Positions 32,452-42,816 of a stretch of 64,000 nucleotides of DNA are shown here, one piece after another. Numbering within the stretch: position 1 is the first letter of the stretch; every line of letters begins with the position of its first letter. Source of the stretch: Pachysolen tannophilus NRRL Y-2460 (taxonomy: Eukaryota > Ascomycota > Pichiomycetes > Alaninales > Pachysolenaceae); the NCBI GenBank assembly GCA_001661245.1, contig KV454012.1, positions 1,877,512-1,941,511 of the forward strand. The letters run 5' to 3'. A model generated the notes under the pieces. It was not told the origin of the DNA. It did not search any database and saw nothing but the letters and a program-made list of their open reading frames with translations. A program made the translations under genes and the position numbers.

Positions 32452-33446
32452 GTAATAGTAATAGTAATAGTAATATCAATGGTAATGGAAACGGGAATGG
32501 AAATGGTGCTACAGTGGATCATCTGAAGGTCGTGGGGATGAATACAACTGTTAAAGATGCTGTCGCGCCATTAAAGTCTACACCAGAATTGATTACGAAA
32601 AGTACGGTAGGTGCACCTGTGGATACTAAATCTCTGGATACTACACCTGTGAATATTACACCTGTGGATAGAGTTAAGAATGAACCGTCTACAATTCTGG
32701 AAATAACAAAACAAACATATCAAACCCCATCATCATTGCATTCAGAGTCGAGGTCTCCGCAAGTGAAAACAGCAAGACCAAGCATGAACACTACCATAAG
32801 ACCACCAACATATTCGAAGCCATCTGCTTATGCAGCTCCATCTACAAACTCAAACACAAATACGTCCTTACCTTCAGTTGGTACCTTACCACTTCCCATT
32901 GCTAGTAATACATCTGGTTCAACTAATGCTACTCCAAAGTTAATGAAGCCATCTTCATATACTGCCCCTTTCCAACAAAAAGCAAATGTTGTATCACCGT
33001 CGTTAAAGAATATATCACAACCGTCATCAGAGGTAACAAATACAAAATTAGAAAACGAAGATACCACGGCAGGTTTTTCTACTGATAATAATAATAACAA
33101 TACCGAGTCTAGTGATCTTAAACGTGAATATATTGCTATTGATATTGATAATATTTTGTCAGACAATGGTTCTCTAGATCTGAAAACTTTAGAGAAAACA
33201 ACTACAACTTCTTTGAATACAGACAACAATTTTCAAGTACAAGAAACAAGTGTCTCAGAAGAAACCAAAGGTATAATGAAAGATGCTGAAATTAATGAAT
33301 TAATGAATGAGGTCCAAAATGCGAGTGAAAATACTGAGGCTTTCAAAGATGATTTAGGAAATAATGATACTACATCGGTGAAAAGAGCAAGAGAAAAAGA
33401 GGATGAAGATGAGAAAGATTATAACAAGATGGTAAGGTTACAATGA
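30060..33446 (+). CDS. FHL1: Forkhead-like regulator of ribosomal-protein genes, Fhl1
   Basis: FHA/forkhead factor that recruits Ifh1 to ribosomal-protein promoters under TOR/PKA control. The first ATG is at 30060 (MSTASPGDSSYG), giving 1128 residues. The FHA domain spans about 200-310 (VLLGRKVN ... KAISRRHAKIFYNF ... LGRNGAFVDD). The forkhead domain is at about 448-540 (KPSLSYSQLIERCL ... WQSSVRHNLSLNKLFKKVSK). A third conserved block (about 668-755; TKDRKGLDKQ, ILTQALAMTIAQV, GMTGNPLVLLIDKN) matches S. cerevisiae Fhl1 and is not in Fkh1/2, so this is FHL1. Two CTG codons in this block align with Glu and Gln. A long acidic linker precedes the FHA domain. The order FHL1-PRE2-RPL11-SNT309 is conserved. 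Confidence 0.95.
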
Positions 33447-33622
33447 ACCAATTAATTTGTAAATTTATAAATATAGAATTTTGGAAAGCTTTTATTTGCT
33501 GTATATTTATAATTATCATTAACAACAGTGAAACTTTTCTCAATATATCTAATAATGTAGTCAAGAAACGAAAAAAAAAAAAAAAAAAAGAATAAAGAAA
33601 AAGAAAGATTAAAAGAGGAATT

Positions 33623-34477
33623 TTAAGCCAGAACGTTATTAAAACTTTTTTCAGCTTCTTTAGTATTCCAAAATAACTCACCAACATCAAAATTACCATG
33701 ATAAACCCATCCTTGTTCTGTAACGTGGTATAAATTTACCGATCCACCAGAATAAGCATCTCTATGAGCAGCGGCCAAAATACTTCTTCTACCAAGATAC
33801 AAAGCATCTTCCACAGACAAATCCCATTTATAATTTGAATCCAATACACCGTAGGCAAATGTTTGACCAGAACCAACACAAAATAAATCACCTTTCATTC
33901 TTGTACCATCTGAATCCACGTAATATATGGTTGGGCCTTCTTTCTTGGTATATCCACAAATCATTGTACCCATTGATAATCCCATACCTTTATATTCATA
34001 TACCAAGTTACTCAAGATCTTTGATGCTGCAGCTACTGAAATTCTTTCTTTATTTCTTAATTCATGTAATCTACATTGAGTTCCTAACCAAGTTTCCCAA
34101 TATTGACAATCAGCAGCTCCACCAGCCATAGTACCTAATAAGAACGGATTAATTTCAATTACCTTCTTCACAGTCTGGGATGCAATCCAATTACCTGCAG
34201 TAGCTCTAGAATCAACTGCAACAATAATACCACCTTGAAATCTAAACGCCAACGTTGTTGTACCATGTGCAACTTTAATCTTACAATCAGGGTTGACCGA
34301 ATCATCTGTATGAGCTCTCAAGAATTCTGTTGGCTGTGAAATTGGAGCTATTGACAATGAAGGTGCCAATTTCAAATCAACTCCTTGGTTGAAAAAATCA
34401 CTATTTGTAGATTCAAAATCATTTCTTAATTCATTTTGTCTTTTTTGGAAAGTAAATTCCTCTGTTATAGAATTCAT
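33623..34477 (-). CDS. PRE2: 20S proteasome subunit beta-5
   Basis: Chymotrypsin-like catalytic subunit of the 20S core, made as a precursor. The first ATG is at 34477 ([11 protein letters not shown]), giving 284 residues. The propeptide ends at KVAHG, with the nucleophile Thr73 beginning the mature chain ([20 protein letters not shown], with the catalytic Asp of VDSRA; the catalytic Lys follows at mature position 33 in TVKKV). Later signatures include [14 protein letters not shown] and [16 protein letters not shown]. Length agrees with the S. cerevisiae protein (287). It is convergent with FHL1 (176 bp apart) and divergent from RPL11. No clear Rpn4 PACE element was found; AGTGGCAAT near 34710 is only a partial match. 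Confidence 0.97.
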   Translation of the reverse strand: MNSITEEFTFQKRQNELRNDFESTNSDFFNQGVDLKLAPSLSIAPISQPTEFLRAHTDDSVNPDCKIKVAHGTTTLAFRFQGGIIVAVDSRATAGNWIASQTVKKVIEINPFLLGTMAGGAADCQYWETWLGTQCRLHELRNKERISVAAASKILSNLVYEYKGMGLSMGTMICGYTKKEGPTIYYVDSDGTRMKGDLFCVGSGQTFAYGVLDSNYKWDLSVEDALYLGRRSILAAAHRDAYSGGSVNLYHVTEQGWVYHGNFDVGELFWNTKEAEKSFNNVLA

Positions 34478-34964
34478 GATTAAATTCAAATGCTATAATA
34501 AATTGTGCTATTTTCAAGATCCAAAACTATAGCTCCCGTTAAATTTATAAATATATTAAAAACCTAATTAATCCAATGGGATATAAAAGTCAATTTCCAA
34601 CCACTATTTATATAACCTTACCTGAAGTTTCAATTAAACTGTTTAAAAAACAATTGAATTGATATGAGTTTATTACCTTTATTACCATATAACGATTCTA
34701 TTTTTCTTAGTGGCAATTAAAATTGTTGATATTTTCAGCACGACTTTAACAAATTCTGTTTTCGGAAGTTTGTGTTTTAACAACACTACCATGAAGTCGT
34801 GCTGTTTTGCTCAAAAGCAAAAAAAAAATTAAAAAAAATAAAATCTGTCAATTCCAAAAAAAAAAAAAAAAACCAAAATGCCGTGTACATAAAATTTTTA
34901 GATTTTTATTTTTATTTTTTACTTTTTTTCAAGTTATGTCTGGATGGTCAAAAAAATTAAATAA

Positions 34965-34990
34965 TAGGGTTATTGCAATGACAGCCCTAA
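34965..34990. promoter_or_regulatory. Inverted Tbf1-like half-sites TAGGGT ... GCCCTAA upstream of RPL11
   Basis: TAGGGT at 34965-34970 and GCCCTAA at 34984-34990 face each other, resembling a widely spaced form of the RPL42 palindrome. They lie about 790 bp (including the N-run) upstream of the RPL11 ATG and about 490 bp from PRE2. Assignment to either gene is inference. Confidence 0.4.
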
Positions 34991-35108
34991 TTGCATTTTT
35001 TTGTTTTTTTCTATCATGTGACTGTGACTGCTGTTACAATTTTTATTTGTCAATTTTTAGTTAATTTTTGTTGTTGTGCCACACGACGTTTTGTATGTGC
35101 AATTTTTT

Positions 35109-35603
35109 NNNNNNNNNNNNNNNNNNNNNNNNNNNNNNNNNNNNNNNNNNNNNNNNNNNNNNNNNNNNNNNNNNNNNNNNNNNNNNNNNNNNNNNNNNNN
35201 NNNNNNNNNNNNNNNNNNNNNNNNNNNNNNNNNNNNNNNNNNNNNNNNNNNNNNNNNNNNNNNNNNNNNNNNNNNNNNNNNNNNNNNNNNNNNNNNNNNN
35301 NNNNNNNNNNNNNNNNNNNNNNNNNNNNNNNNNNNNNNNNNNNNNNNNNNNNNNNNNNNNNNNNNNNNNNNNNNNNNNNNNNNNNNNNNNNNNNNNNNNN
35401 NNNNNNNNNNNNNNNNNNNNNNNNNNNNNNNNNNNNNNNNNNNNNNNNNNNNNNNNNNNNNNNNNNNNNNNNNNNNNNNNNNNNNNNNNNNNNNNNNNNN
35501 NNNNNNNNNNNNNNNNNNNNNNNNNNNNNNNNNNNNNNNNNNNNNNNNNNNNNNNNNNNNNNNNNNNNNNNNNNNNNNNNNNNNNNNNNNNNNNNNNNNN
35601 NNN
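35109..35603. other. Assembly gap (N-run) with the same 11 bp on both flanks
   Basis: 495 unresolved bases. TTTGTATGTGC ends at 35100 on the left and starts again at 35604 on the right, followed in both cases by A/T-runs. The true missing length may differ from 495. Confidence 0.95.
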
Positions 35604-35782
35604 TTTGTATGTGCTTAATTTTTTTTTTTTTTTTTTTTTTCACTTTTTTTTTTTCAGTTGGATGTACACCGAAAGGGAAGGAAGATATAGAGATACATTT
35701 TTTTCTTATTTAATAAATACTTTTTATTTATATATATTTTAATAACAATCAAAATCTTCTCCAAATAAAAAAGTTAGCTAAA

Positions 35783-36760
35783 ATGGTAAGCAGAAATGTT
35801 AATAATTGGATGTGAAAGAAGTGATAAAAGATGAAACAAGATAGTAAGGCAGCCTTGTAAAGGTGATGAAAGAAAATGACTTATTAAGTAATATCCAGTT
35901 GAATACCATTTGAACCTAATTTTTGATAATTGATTTTTTGATTTATGATTTATATTTTATATATATATACTTGAGACGGTTGAGGTGTTATTTAATAAAC
36001 TGATATTTGTGTTGTTTATTGAGTTTACACATTTTGTTTCAAGTTTGTATAATTCGAAATATTTACCATAATGAACAAACATTGATTATTGAATATTATG
36101 TTAATGAACTGGTTTTACTTAATAGTGATTTATTCTACTTGTTTTTCTTCTTTTATAGCTTTAATAAATATCCATTCAAGGTTGTGTAAAATGTATTTTT
36201 GTTACTAACTTAAATTTTTTTTTTTTTTTTTTATTCAGTCATCAAAAGCTTCAAATCCTATGAGAGAGCTTCGTATTGAGAAGTTAGTCTTAAACATCTG
36301 TGTTGGTGAATCAGGTGATAGATTAACAAGAGCCTCAAAAGTTTTAGAACAATTATCTGGTCAAACTCCAGTTCAATCAAAGGCTAGATACACTGTTAGA
36401 ACTTTTGGTATCAGAAGAAATGAAAAAATTGCTGTTCATGTTACCGTTAGAGGTCCAAAAGCTGAAGAAATTTTAGAAAGAGGTTTAAAAGTTAAAGAAT
36501 ATCAATTATTAAAGAGAAATTTTTCTGAAACTGGTAACTTTGGTTTTGGTATTTCTGAACATATTGATTTAGGTATCAAATATGATCCATCTATTGGTAT
36601 TTATGGTATGGATTTCTACGTTGTAATGGGTAGAGCTGGTGCCAGAGTCACTAGAAGAAAGAGATGTCAATCTAAGTTGGGTAACCACCACAGATGCTCA
36701 AAGGAAGACTCCATCCAGTGGTTCAAGACCAAATACGATGCAGATGTTTTAGACAAATAA
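35783..36760 (+). CDS. RPL11: 60S ribosomal protein uL5 (L11), spliced
   Basis: Large-subunit protein of the 5S RNP at the central protuberance. Exon 1 is just the ATG (35783-35785) and exon 2 is 36239-36760, giving 174 residues, the same as S. cerevisiae Rpl11. The joined product begins [40 protein letters not shown] and [20 protein letters not shown] are near identical to S. cerevisiae, and the end is YDADVLDK. Part of its promoter lies in the N-gap. It is convergent with SNT309, and PRE2-RPL11-SNT309 keeps the YPR103-YPR101 order. Confidence 0.97.
35786..36238 (+). other. RPL11: Intron of RPL11
   Basis: 453 bp directly after the start codon. Donor GTAAGC, branch point TACTAAC at 36203-36209, then a T-rich tract and acceptor CAG. 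Short frames inside it are not genes. Confidence 0.95.
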
Positions 36761-36932
36761 GTTTTTAAGTTTTTCTTTTAGTTGTTTTATAGTAATCCCA
36801 AAAAAAAAAATTAATAAATATATATCAATAAGAAAGATTTTAATTAGGTTTTTTTCTTTTTCTTCTTACATTTTTTTAATTGCTTGAGTAACATAAAACG
36901 AAATGGATAAATTTTATTTTAAAAGAAAGTTA

Positions 36933-37648
36933 TTAATCTTGATTTAATAATTCTAATCTAGTGCATTCAATACCAACATCAACACATGCTTTAATTTCTT
37001 CTCTCCATTTATTTTGTAAATATTCATCTAAAGGTTTATAATTTAATTGTAATTTTTTTCTTTGTTCGTTTATATCATCAATAGCTTTTCTTTTCTTATT
37101 TAATTCTTTTTTCAAAATAGAATTGTAACATGATAATTGATTATTATATAAAAGCCATTTATTTTTAACTATTATATCATTATTAAAATTAGAAATTGTT
37201 AATGATCTTTGTCTTAACATTGAATGAGCCAATGAAGTATATAATTTTGCATAATCCAACTCATTAGACTCAGTAGTTAAATTGTTATATCTTGTTAGAT
37301 CTATTCCTCCAATAGAAGGTATTATAATTTCATCATTTTTTTTTTTCCTTTATCAAATTGATTATTTTGTTGAAATTCTTCAATTTTATAAATTTCTTTC
37401 ATCAACAATGGTTCAACCTTATTTTTTCGCACAAGTAAAATTTCATATCTATTCTCTAAACTTGGGTATAATTTATTGACATCAAAACTTGCCAACTCCT
37501 GAGTTACAAGTTTATTAACTTCTTCTCTTTCTTGTTGTGTTATCTCATCATCAATATAAACCAAAGAGTCGTTAACTTGTTCTAAAACGTTTTCAACGTT
37601 GGATTCAAAAGAATTAAAGTTATTAAAAGATTCTTCCACAATAACCAT
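36933..37648 (-). CDS. SNT309: Prp19-complex splicing factor Snt309/SPF27, frame interrupted
   Basis: Subunit of the NineTeen complex that activates the spliceosome (BCAS2/SPF27 family). The first ATG is at 37648 (MVIVEESFNNF). The N-terminal frame has the family motif NDSLVYIDDE and runs to an 11-base A-tract (T-run at 37336-37346 on the plus strand), where it leaves frame. In the other frame the same strand continues with DEIIIPSIGGIDLTRYNNL and LDYAKLYTSLAHSMLRQRSL, then a coiled-coil tail to 36933; the GIDLTRY motif is typical of SPF27. Both halves are intact and similar in composition, so this is probably a homopolymer-length error rather than a dead gene. It neighbours RPL11 as in S. 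cerevisiae. Confidence 0.82.
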
Positions 37649-38281
37649 CTCCACAAACTTATCTTTTGAAAAAAAAGTCTCCACAATAATATATATATAT
37701 ATATATTAACACTTATTCATTTATTTGGTTTTACGGCCTCTTACCGAGGGCCTCTCATAATAGCCCTTTCATATGGCCTTCCTAACATCTTACACCAAAT
37801 TACATTTTTTGAACCCACACGACTTGAAATTAATTTTCTCAATTTTCTCAATTTTTTCAAATTTTCTCATACGGTAACTTACATACTGATCCGATGTGCG
37901 TAGTAATAAAATATGCGTAGCTTTACGTGCAAGATATGTAGCGCAGCCAATTATTACGCTATATTATTATGAAAAAAAAATTTTTTATTTTTTATTTCTT
38001 TTCTAAGCTATTTTTCTCTTTCTGTTTCTCTCTCAATATACATTTCCCTCTTGAGTGAGGTGACCTTCCTGGACTCGGGAAACTTGGTCCATGCACCACC
38101 GTTTTTTTTTTTGTTTTACTTTTTTACTTTTTTTTTTATATTGTCCCGATTTACTATTGTAACAAAAAAATATTTTTTTTTCTAAATTTTTTTTTTTTTT
38201 CTTCTTTTTAGTTTCTTAGGAAATAGAGAACAAATTCCATATAAAAGCAAAAAATAAAAAAAAAAAGTTCTACATTAAATA

Positions 38282-38312
<31 letters not shown>

Positions 38313-39079
38313 TCCCACCTCTAGGCCAAGAAAATCGATACTTGATTGATTAAAATTAGTTAAAGCCAGGTGAAGATTTATCAATTTTGTTTTAAATAAT
38401 AAGGCAATAACGTCACACAGTAAGCTTTTTTTTGTTTTTTTTTTTGTATATATTTATTTAAAGCTACAAGAACGTCGTGCTTTGGTGCCCAAAAAACGGC
38501 TTTAATAGGAAGAAACAAGACACAGGGGAAAGAAGAGATTGCTCGATTCATTTTAAGAGAGTTTACAATACAGTACAATAATTTTGCTATAAATCATATT
38601 AGAGTAAAAAGATTTATTTTTATATTTGTTTTCCATCGGATAGTTGTTTTAGTGGGTGATTGAAATCATTGGGGTGGAAATATAATATTATTTTAATTTT
38701 TTTTGTGTGTGTATTTCTTGTTGTTCTTGTTCTTGTTGTTGTTGAGTGAGGACGATCGTGCTTAGTAGGTTTAAAAAGTTTTCTGACAGGTTCAGTTAAC
38801 TTGATCTTGTAACAATTTTTGGTGTCTAGGTGAGGTATTAAAAGACCGATTACCAATCAAGTTTATTGATATTATTATTTATTTGGTGAAAAAAGGATTG
38901 ATTGATTGATTGATTCTTATTGGAAAAGGGAAACTATATTTTATTTTATTTTTATTTTTTTTTTTTTGGTCTTGGTTTTTTTTTGGGTTTTGCTTATTTG
39001 TTATTTGACTGTTGTTGTAGTCAAATCGACAAAGGGGATATTTTCATAATAATAAACAATATCTCATTCCAAAAAAAAA
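37649..39079. other. Divergent intergenic region, SNT309 / SAT4
   Basis: 1.4 kb with many T-runs, a TA microsatellite (38281-38307) and a GATT tetranucleotide repeat near 38896-38914. A GGGCCTC/GGCCTC pair lies near 37736-37756. No gene was seen; a short minus-strand frame at 38620-38856 has no supporting features. Confidence 0.55.
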
Positions 39080-41200
39080 ATGGGTGAAACAGCAGTGAAT
39101 AGACCGCGGAAGTCAACAATGTCAAAAATTGGGCGAGTCTTTGGAATAAATTCTACTTTGTCCCAGGAGAAGGAGAAGGAGAAGGAGAAGGAGAAGGAGA
39201 AGGAAAAGGAAAAGGAAAAGGAAAAAGAAAACACTCTTTGTCATCCCGGTGAATTAAACGTCAATGTTAGACTTAATGGGAATGGGAATGCCCACTCGGC
39301 AGCATCCACATCTGTTGATAATGCATCATCGGTGGGGCAGAGCGAGTTACCAACTCCAAATGGTTCATCGTCATCATCAGCTCCGGTTTCCCCAGAGTTT
39401 TCTCTGGGTTACTCGAAAAATAATTCCACAGCATCACTAATCAACACTCAACAGATTCTGCAGCAGCCGATCCAACAGCAGCATCAGCAGCAGCAGCAGC
39501 AGAGGCCTACAGTGACAACCACGAATGTGCCTTCTGTTTCTTCTATGCCTTCAGCTACTGGGATTACAAAATCTCCAACACTGCTTGCAAGATCAAATGG
39601 CCTGCAATCACCAACAGTAGGCAATTCGCCTTTACTACTGCCACAACCTTCGCCAGCACAATTATTTTCAGCAACAAATCCATCCCGACAATCCTCTTTA
39701 AGAAGACCTTTGGTCTCGAGTGTACCAAGTGTTCCAAGTATACCAAGTATTCCAAGTGCTGTTAACTTACCACAAGAATCTTCAAAGAAATCTCCAAATA
39801 TTGCAGGTATAAGTTCTGGTGGTGGAATAACGCCACCTAATGAAATTTCTGCACAAAGTATTGCGGCTCCAACCCCAATACCCGCTGTTCCTTCAAGTGG
39901 TTCCATCTCAAGGTCATCGTCTTCGGCTTCAACAAATAGATCACACAGTAATAGTGTTGTAAATCCACCAAGATTCATAATGTTGGAAGATGGAAGTCAT
40001 GAGCATTATTTGAAAAATGCAAAAAGACAAGAAAAATTAGGTCATATGATTAAAGATTTATTAGGAGCAAAGAAATTGAGAAGTGAAGCTATAAGTGCAG
40101 TGCCTAACATTTTGAATTCTGTTATTCCACCAATAAGTGAAGTTCCAGAACATCAAGCTGCTATTACTCAAACAACTTCACCACCACAACAAGCTACAGA
40201 CGTACCTCCTACATTATTTGCCGGTTTAGTTAACCAGGTTAAAAAGGGAGAATTGACCCAATTTAGTGGTGGTACTGTTCAATCTCAACCTATTATAAAT
40301 GCCACTTCGACAACAAAAGTAGATTCAAGATCATTTGTTATGAAGTATGGTAAATGCCAAGAAGTTATTGGTAGAGGTGCATTTGGTGTTGTTAGAGTTT
40401 CACATAAAAAAGTTGAAGGTGAAAGAACTGAAGTTTTATATGCTGTAAAAGAATTTAAAAGAAAACCACAAGAAGCTGATCAAAAATATTCAAGAAGATT
40501 AACCTCGGAATTTTGTATTTCTTCATCATTACAACATATAAATATTATTCATACACTTGATTTATTACAAGATGCAAAAGGTGATTATTGTGAAGTTATG
40601 GAATTTTGTTCTGGTGGAGATTTGTACACATTAATTATAGCTGCAGGTAAATTAGAATATATTGAAGCTGATTGTTTTTTTAAACAATTAATTAGAGGTG
40701 TTAACTATATGCATGAAATGGGAGTTTCTCATCGTGATTTAAAACCAGAAAATTTATTATTAACGGCAAATGGGGTTTTAAAAATTACAGATTTTGGTAA
40801 TGCTGAATTATTTAGAACTGCTTGGGAAAAGGAAATTCATTTAAGTTATGGGGTTTGTGGATCATCCCCATATATTGCACCAGAAGAATATTCAGCTAAA
40901 GAATTTGATGCAAGAAAGGTTGATATATGGGCTTGTGGTGTAATATATATGGCCATGAGAACTGGAAGACAATTATGGAAATTGGCAAATGTGGAAGATG
41001 AATTTTATTCCACATATTTGGAAAAGAGAAAAGATGCTAAAGGATATGAACCAATTGAAAATTTGAAAAGGGCAAGATGTAGAAATGTTATTTATTCAAT
41101 ATTAGATCCAGTTCCAACTAGGAGAATCACAACAAAACAGATTTTGAACAGTGAATGGTGCAGAGAGATTAAAGTTTGTCATGCTGGAGAAGGCAAATAG
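39080..41200 (+). CDS. SAT4: Halotolerance protein kinase Sat4/Hal4
   Basis: Ser/Thr kinase of the yeast NPR/Hal family that stabilises plasma-membrane transporters, including the Trk potassium system. 706 residues. The N-terminal 410 residues are low complexity, with a Lys-Glu repeat coded by tandem GAGAAG/GAAAAG (about 39169-39228), polyQ and Ser/Pro-rich segments. The kinase domain spans about 417-700: [30 protein letters not shown] (His551), [10 protein letters not shown] and [11 protein letters not shown]. It ends [19 protein letters not shown], close to S. cerevisiae Sat4. Adjacency to RVS161 matches YCR008-YCR009 and favours SAT4 over HRK1 or HAL5. Confidence 0.93.
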   Translation: MGETAVNRPRKSTMSKIGRVFGINSTLSQEKEKEKEKEKEKEKEKEKEKENTLCHPGELNVNVRLNGNGNAHSAASTSVDNASSVGQSELPTPNGSSSSSAPVSPEFSLGYSKNNSTASLINTQQILQQPIQQQHQQQQQQRPTVTTTNVPSVSSMPSATGITKSPTLLARSNGLQSPTVGNSPLLLPQPSPAQLFSATNPSRQSSLRRPLVSSVPSVPSIPSIPSAVNLPQESSKKSPNIAGISSGGGITPPNEISAQSIAAPTPIPAVPSSGSISRSSSSASTNRSHSNSVVNPPRFIMLEDGSHEHYLKNAKRQEKLGHMIKDLLGAKKLRSEAISAVPNILNSVIPPISEVPEHQAAITQTTSPPQQATDVPPTLFAGLVNQVKKGELTQFSGGTVQSQPIINATSTTKVDSRSFVMKYGKCQEVIGRGAFGVVRVSHKKVEGERTEVLYAVKEFKRKPQEADQKYSRRLTSEFCISSSLQHINIIHTLDLLQDAKGDYCEVMEFCSGGDLYTLIIAAGKLEYIEADCFFKQLIRGVNYMHEMGVSHRDLKPENLLLTANGVLKITDFGNAELFRTAWEKEIHLSYGVCGSSPYIAPEEYSAKEFDARKVDIWACGVIYMAMRTGRQLWKLANVEDEFYSTYLEKRKDAKGYEPIENLKRARCRNVIYSILDPVPTRRITTKQILNSEWCREIKVCHAGEGK
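39169..39228 (+). repeat. GAGAAG/GAAAAG hexamer repeat coding Lys-Glu in SAT4
   Basis: About ten tandem 6-bp units giving alternating Glu-Lys residues near position 30-50 of Sat4. The register shifts from GAGAAG to GAAAAG units part way through. Confidence 0.85.
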
Positions 41201-41814
41201 GATATTCATATCAATATAGTTTTCTTTTTTTCCAATTTGGAAAAGAAATATATGTTATCATAATTACTACCTTAGATTTATTTAAAACTCAAATAGGAAA
41301 AGAAATGAAGTCAGCTAGTCACTCGTTCAATTTTTTCATTTTTTTTCATTTTTTTTTTTTTTTATTTTTTTTAAAAAATTTTCTTTTGCTTTTTCCTTTT
41401 TTTTTCACAATTTCAAATAGCATAGCATTTGAGTTATTATGTTTATAAAAAATAGAGTATTTTCACAGGTTAGGTGTTTTAGTTATTAAGAGGTATAGTA
41501 GTAGACTATTAATCACTTTTTTTATCTATAGTATGAAGTCGTGTATGACGTTTTAAAAACAAAGTGTGTAAATAAATTTTTTGTGGTGAACTTTTTAATT
41601 CTAATTTCCGAAAGTAAAGCGGCGGTTAGCAAATTTGAATTAATAAATATCTATCTATATAGATTGATAATTTTAAAAATAATATTAATTTAATTTGAGC
41701 TGTGTTTGTCAAAGTTTTTTAATCAAACTTTTAGAATTTAGTTGAAACAAGTAACAATTTTTTCCCAATTCTTTTTTTTTTTAAAAAAAAAAATAAAAAA
41801 AAAAAAATAATTAA
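41201..41814. other. Intergenic region, SAT4 to RVS161
   Basis: 614 bp, A/T-rich with long T-runs near 41340-41405. Nothing recognised beyond the SAT4 3' flank and RVS161 leader. Confidence 0.6.
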
Positions 41815-42816
41815 ATGTCTTGGGAAGGATTTAAGAAAGCTGTTAATAGAACAGCGGCATCGGTACGTAACTATTAACGAATCCTAAACGATTTTCTGAA
41901 ATTTCTTCAGTTCATTGTTTCTTTTTTTTTTTTTTTCAAAAAATATCAATTGCTAATTTGTTTGTATATGTATATGTTTAGGTCACTGTGAAAAGTACTG
42001 ATAAAGTCATTGATAGAGATTATGATACAGAAGAAAGAAGATATAAAACGTAAGTATATATATAATAATATACTTGAGGAGTGTATATGATGATAAGAAA
42101 TACTAACTTTTTCGTTTAAATTTTCATAATTTGGATAAAGTCTTGAGACAGCAGGTCAAAAATTACAAAAAGAAACAAAAGGTTATTTGGATTCGTTAAG
42201 AGCAGTGACGGCATCTCAAGTTACAATTGCTGAGATTGTTTCTAATTTATATGAAGATTCAAAAGATTCTGCTTATGGTGATGTAGGTTCATATTATTTA
42301 CAAGCAGTTCAAGATTTTGATCAAGAAACTGTAAAACAATTAGATGGTCCATTTAGAGAAACAGTATTGGATCCTGTAACAAAATTTTGTTCTTATTTTA
42401 CTGAAATTGATGAAGCTATTAAAAAAAGAGCTCATAAAAAAGTAGATTATGAACAATGTAAGGCCAAAGTCAGAAGATTGATTGATAAACCATCTAAAGA
42501 TGCTGCAAAATTACCAAGAGCAGAAAAAGAATTAGCATTAGCAAAAGATATATTTGAAGATTTAAATAATCAATTAAAAACAGAATTACCACAGTTAATT
42601 GGTTTAAGAGTTCCATATTTTGATCCAACTTTTGAAGCATTAATTAAAATTCAACTAAGGTTTTGTACAGAAGGTTATACTAGATTAGCGCAAGTTCAAC
42701 AATATTTAGAACAAACTTCAAGGGATGAGTATGCCAATGGTCAATTGGACACCAAGATTGATGATTTAATTGGACAAATGAATAATTTAAACATATGTGC
42801 GCTTGGTCATAAATGA
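41815..42816 (+). CDS. RVS161: BAR-domain amphiphysin Rvs161, two introns
   Basis: N-BAR protein that pairs with Rvs167 to drive endocytic vesicle scission; also acts in cell fusion and actin polarity. Three exons (41815-41862, 41982-42049, 42141-42816) join to 263 residues (S. cerevisiae 265). Exon 1 codes MSWEGFKKAVNRTAAS, matching MSWEGFKKAINRAGHS. Exon 2 codes VTVKSTDKVIDRDYDTEERR. Exon 3 begins LETAGQKLQKETKGYLDSLR (the preceding Thr codon spans the junction), with ETVKQLDGPFRETVLDP and LPRAEKELALAKDIFEDLNN following. It ends DDLIGQMNNLNICALGHK. The BAR fold covers nearly the whole protein. It sits next to SAT4 as in S. cerevisiae. Confidence 0.96.
41863..41981 (+). other. RVS161: Intron 1 of RVS161
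   Basis: 119 bp, donor GTACGT, acceptor TAG. The branch point is not the canonical TACTAAC; TGCTAAT at 41951 is the best candidate. Splicing restores the Rvs161 N-terminus in frame. Confidence 0.85.
42050..42140 (+). other. RVS161: Intron 2 of RVS161
   Basis: 91 bp, donor GTAAGT, branch point TACTAAC at 42101-42107, acceptor AAG. The codon ACT (Thr) is split across the junction. Confidence 0.88.

Larger units (their letters stand above)
34478..35782. other. Divergent region PRE2 / RPL11, interrupted by the assembly gap
   Basis: About 630 bp of sequence, then 495 N, then about 180 bp leading to RPL11. Left of the gap lie inverted TAGGG/CCCTA half-sites (34965-34990). Part of the RPL11 promoter is missing in the gap. 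No other gene was recognised; three-frame open stretches through the N-run are artefacts. Confidence 0.6.

Noticed and set aside
30060-33446. FKH1/FKH2 forkhead cell-cycle factor
   Set aside because: FHA plus forkhead domains fit Fkh1/2 at first sight, but the downstream ILTQALAMTI/GMTGNPL block and the PRE2-RPL11-SNT309 neighbourhood identify FHL1.
34706-34716. Rpn4 PACE element before PRE2
   Set aside because: AGTGGCAAT matches the GGTGGCAAA consensus only in part.
34991-35742. Open frames spanning the N-run
   Set aside because: They exist only because N codons are not read as stops.
36007-36189. Small gene inside the RPL11 intron
   Set aside because: It does not start with ATG and lies within the intron.
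38620-38856. Minus-strand 78-codon gene between SNT309 and SAT4
   Set aside because: Low complexity, with no signal, domain or neighbour support; probably chance in the SAT4 leader region.
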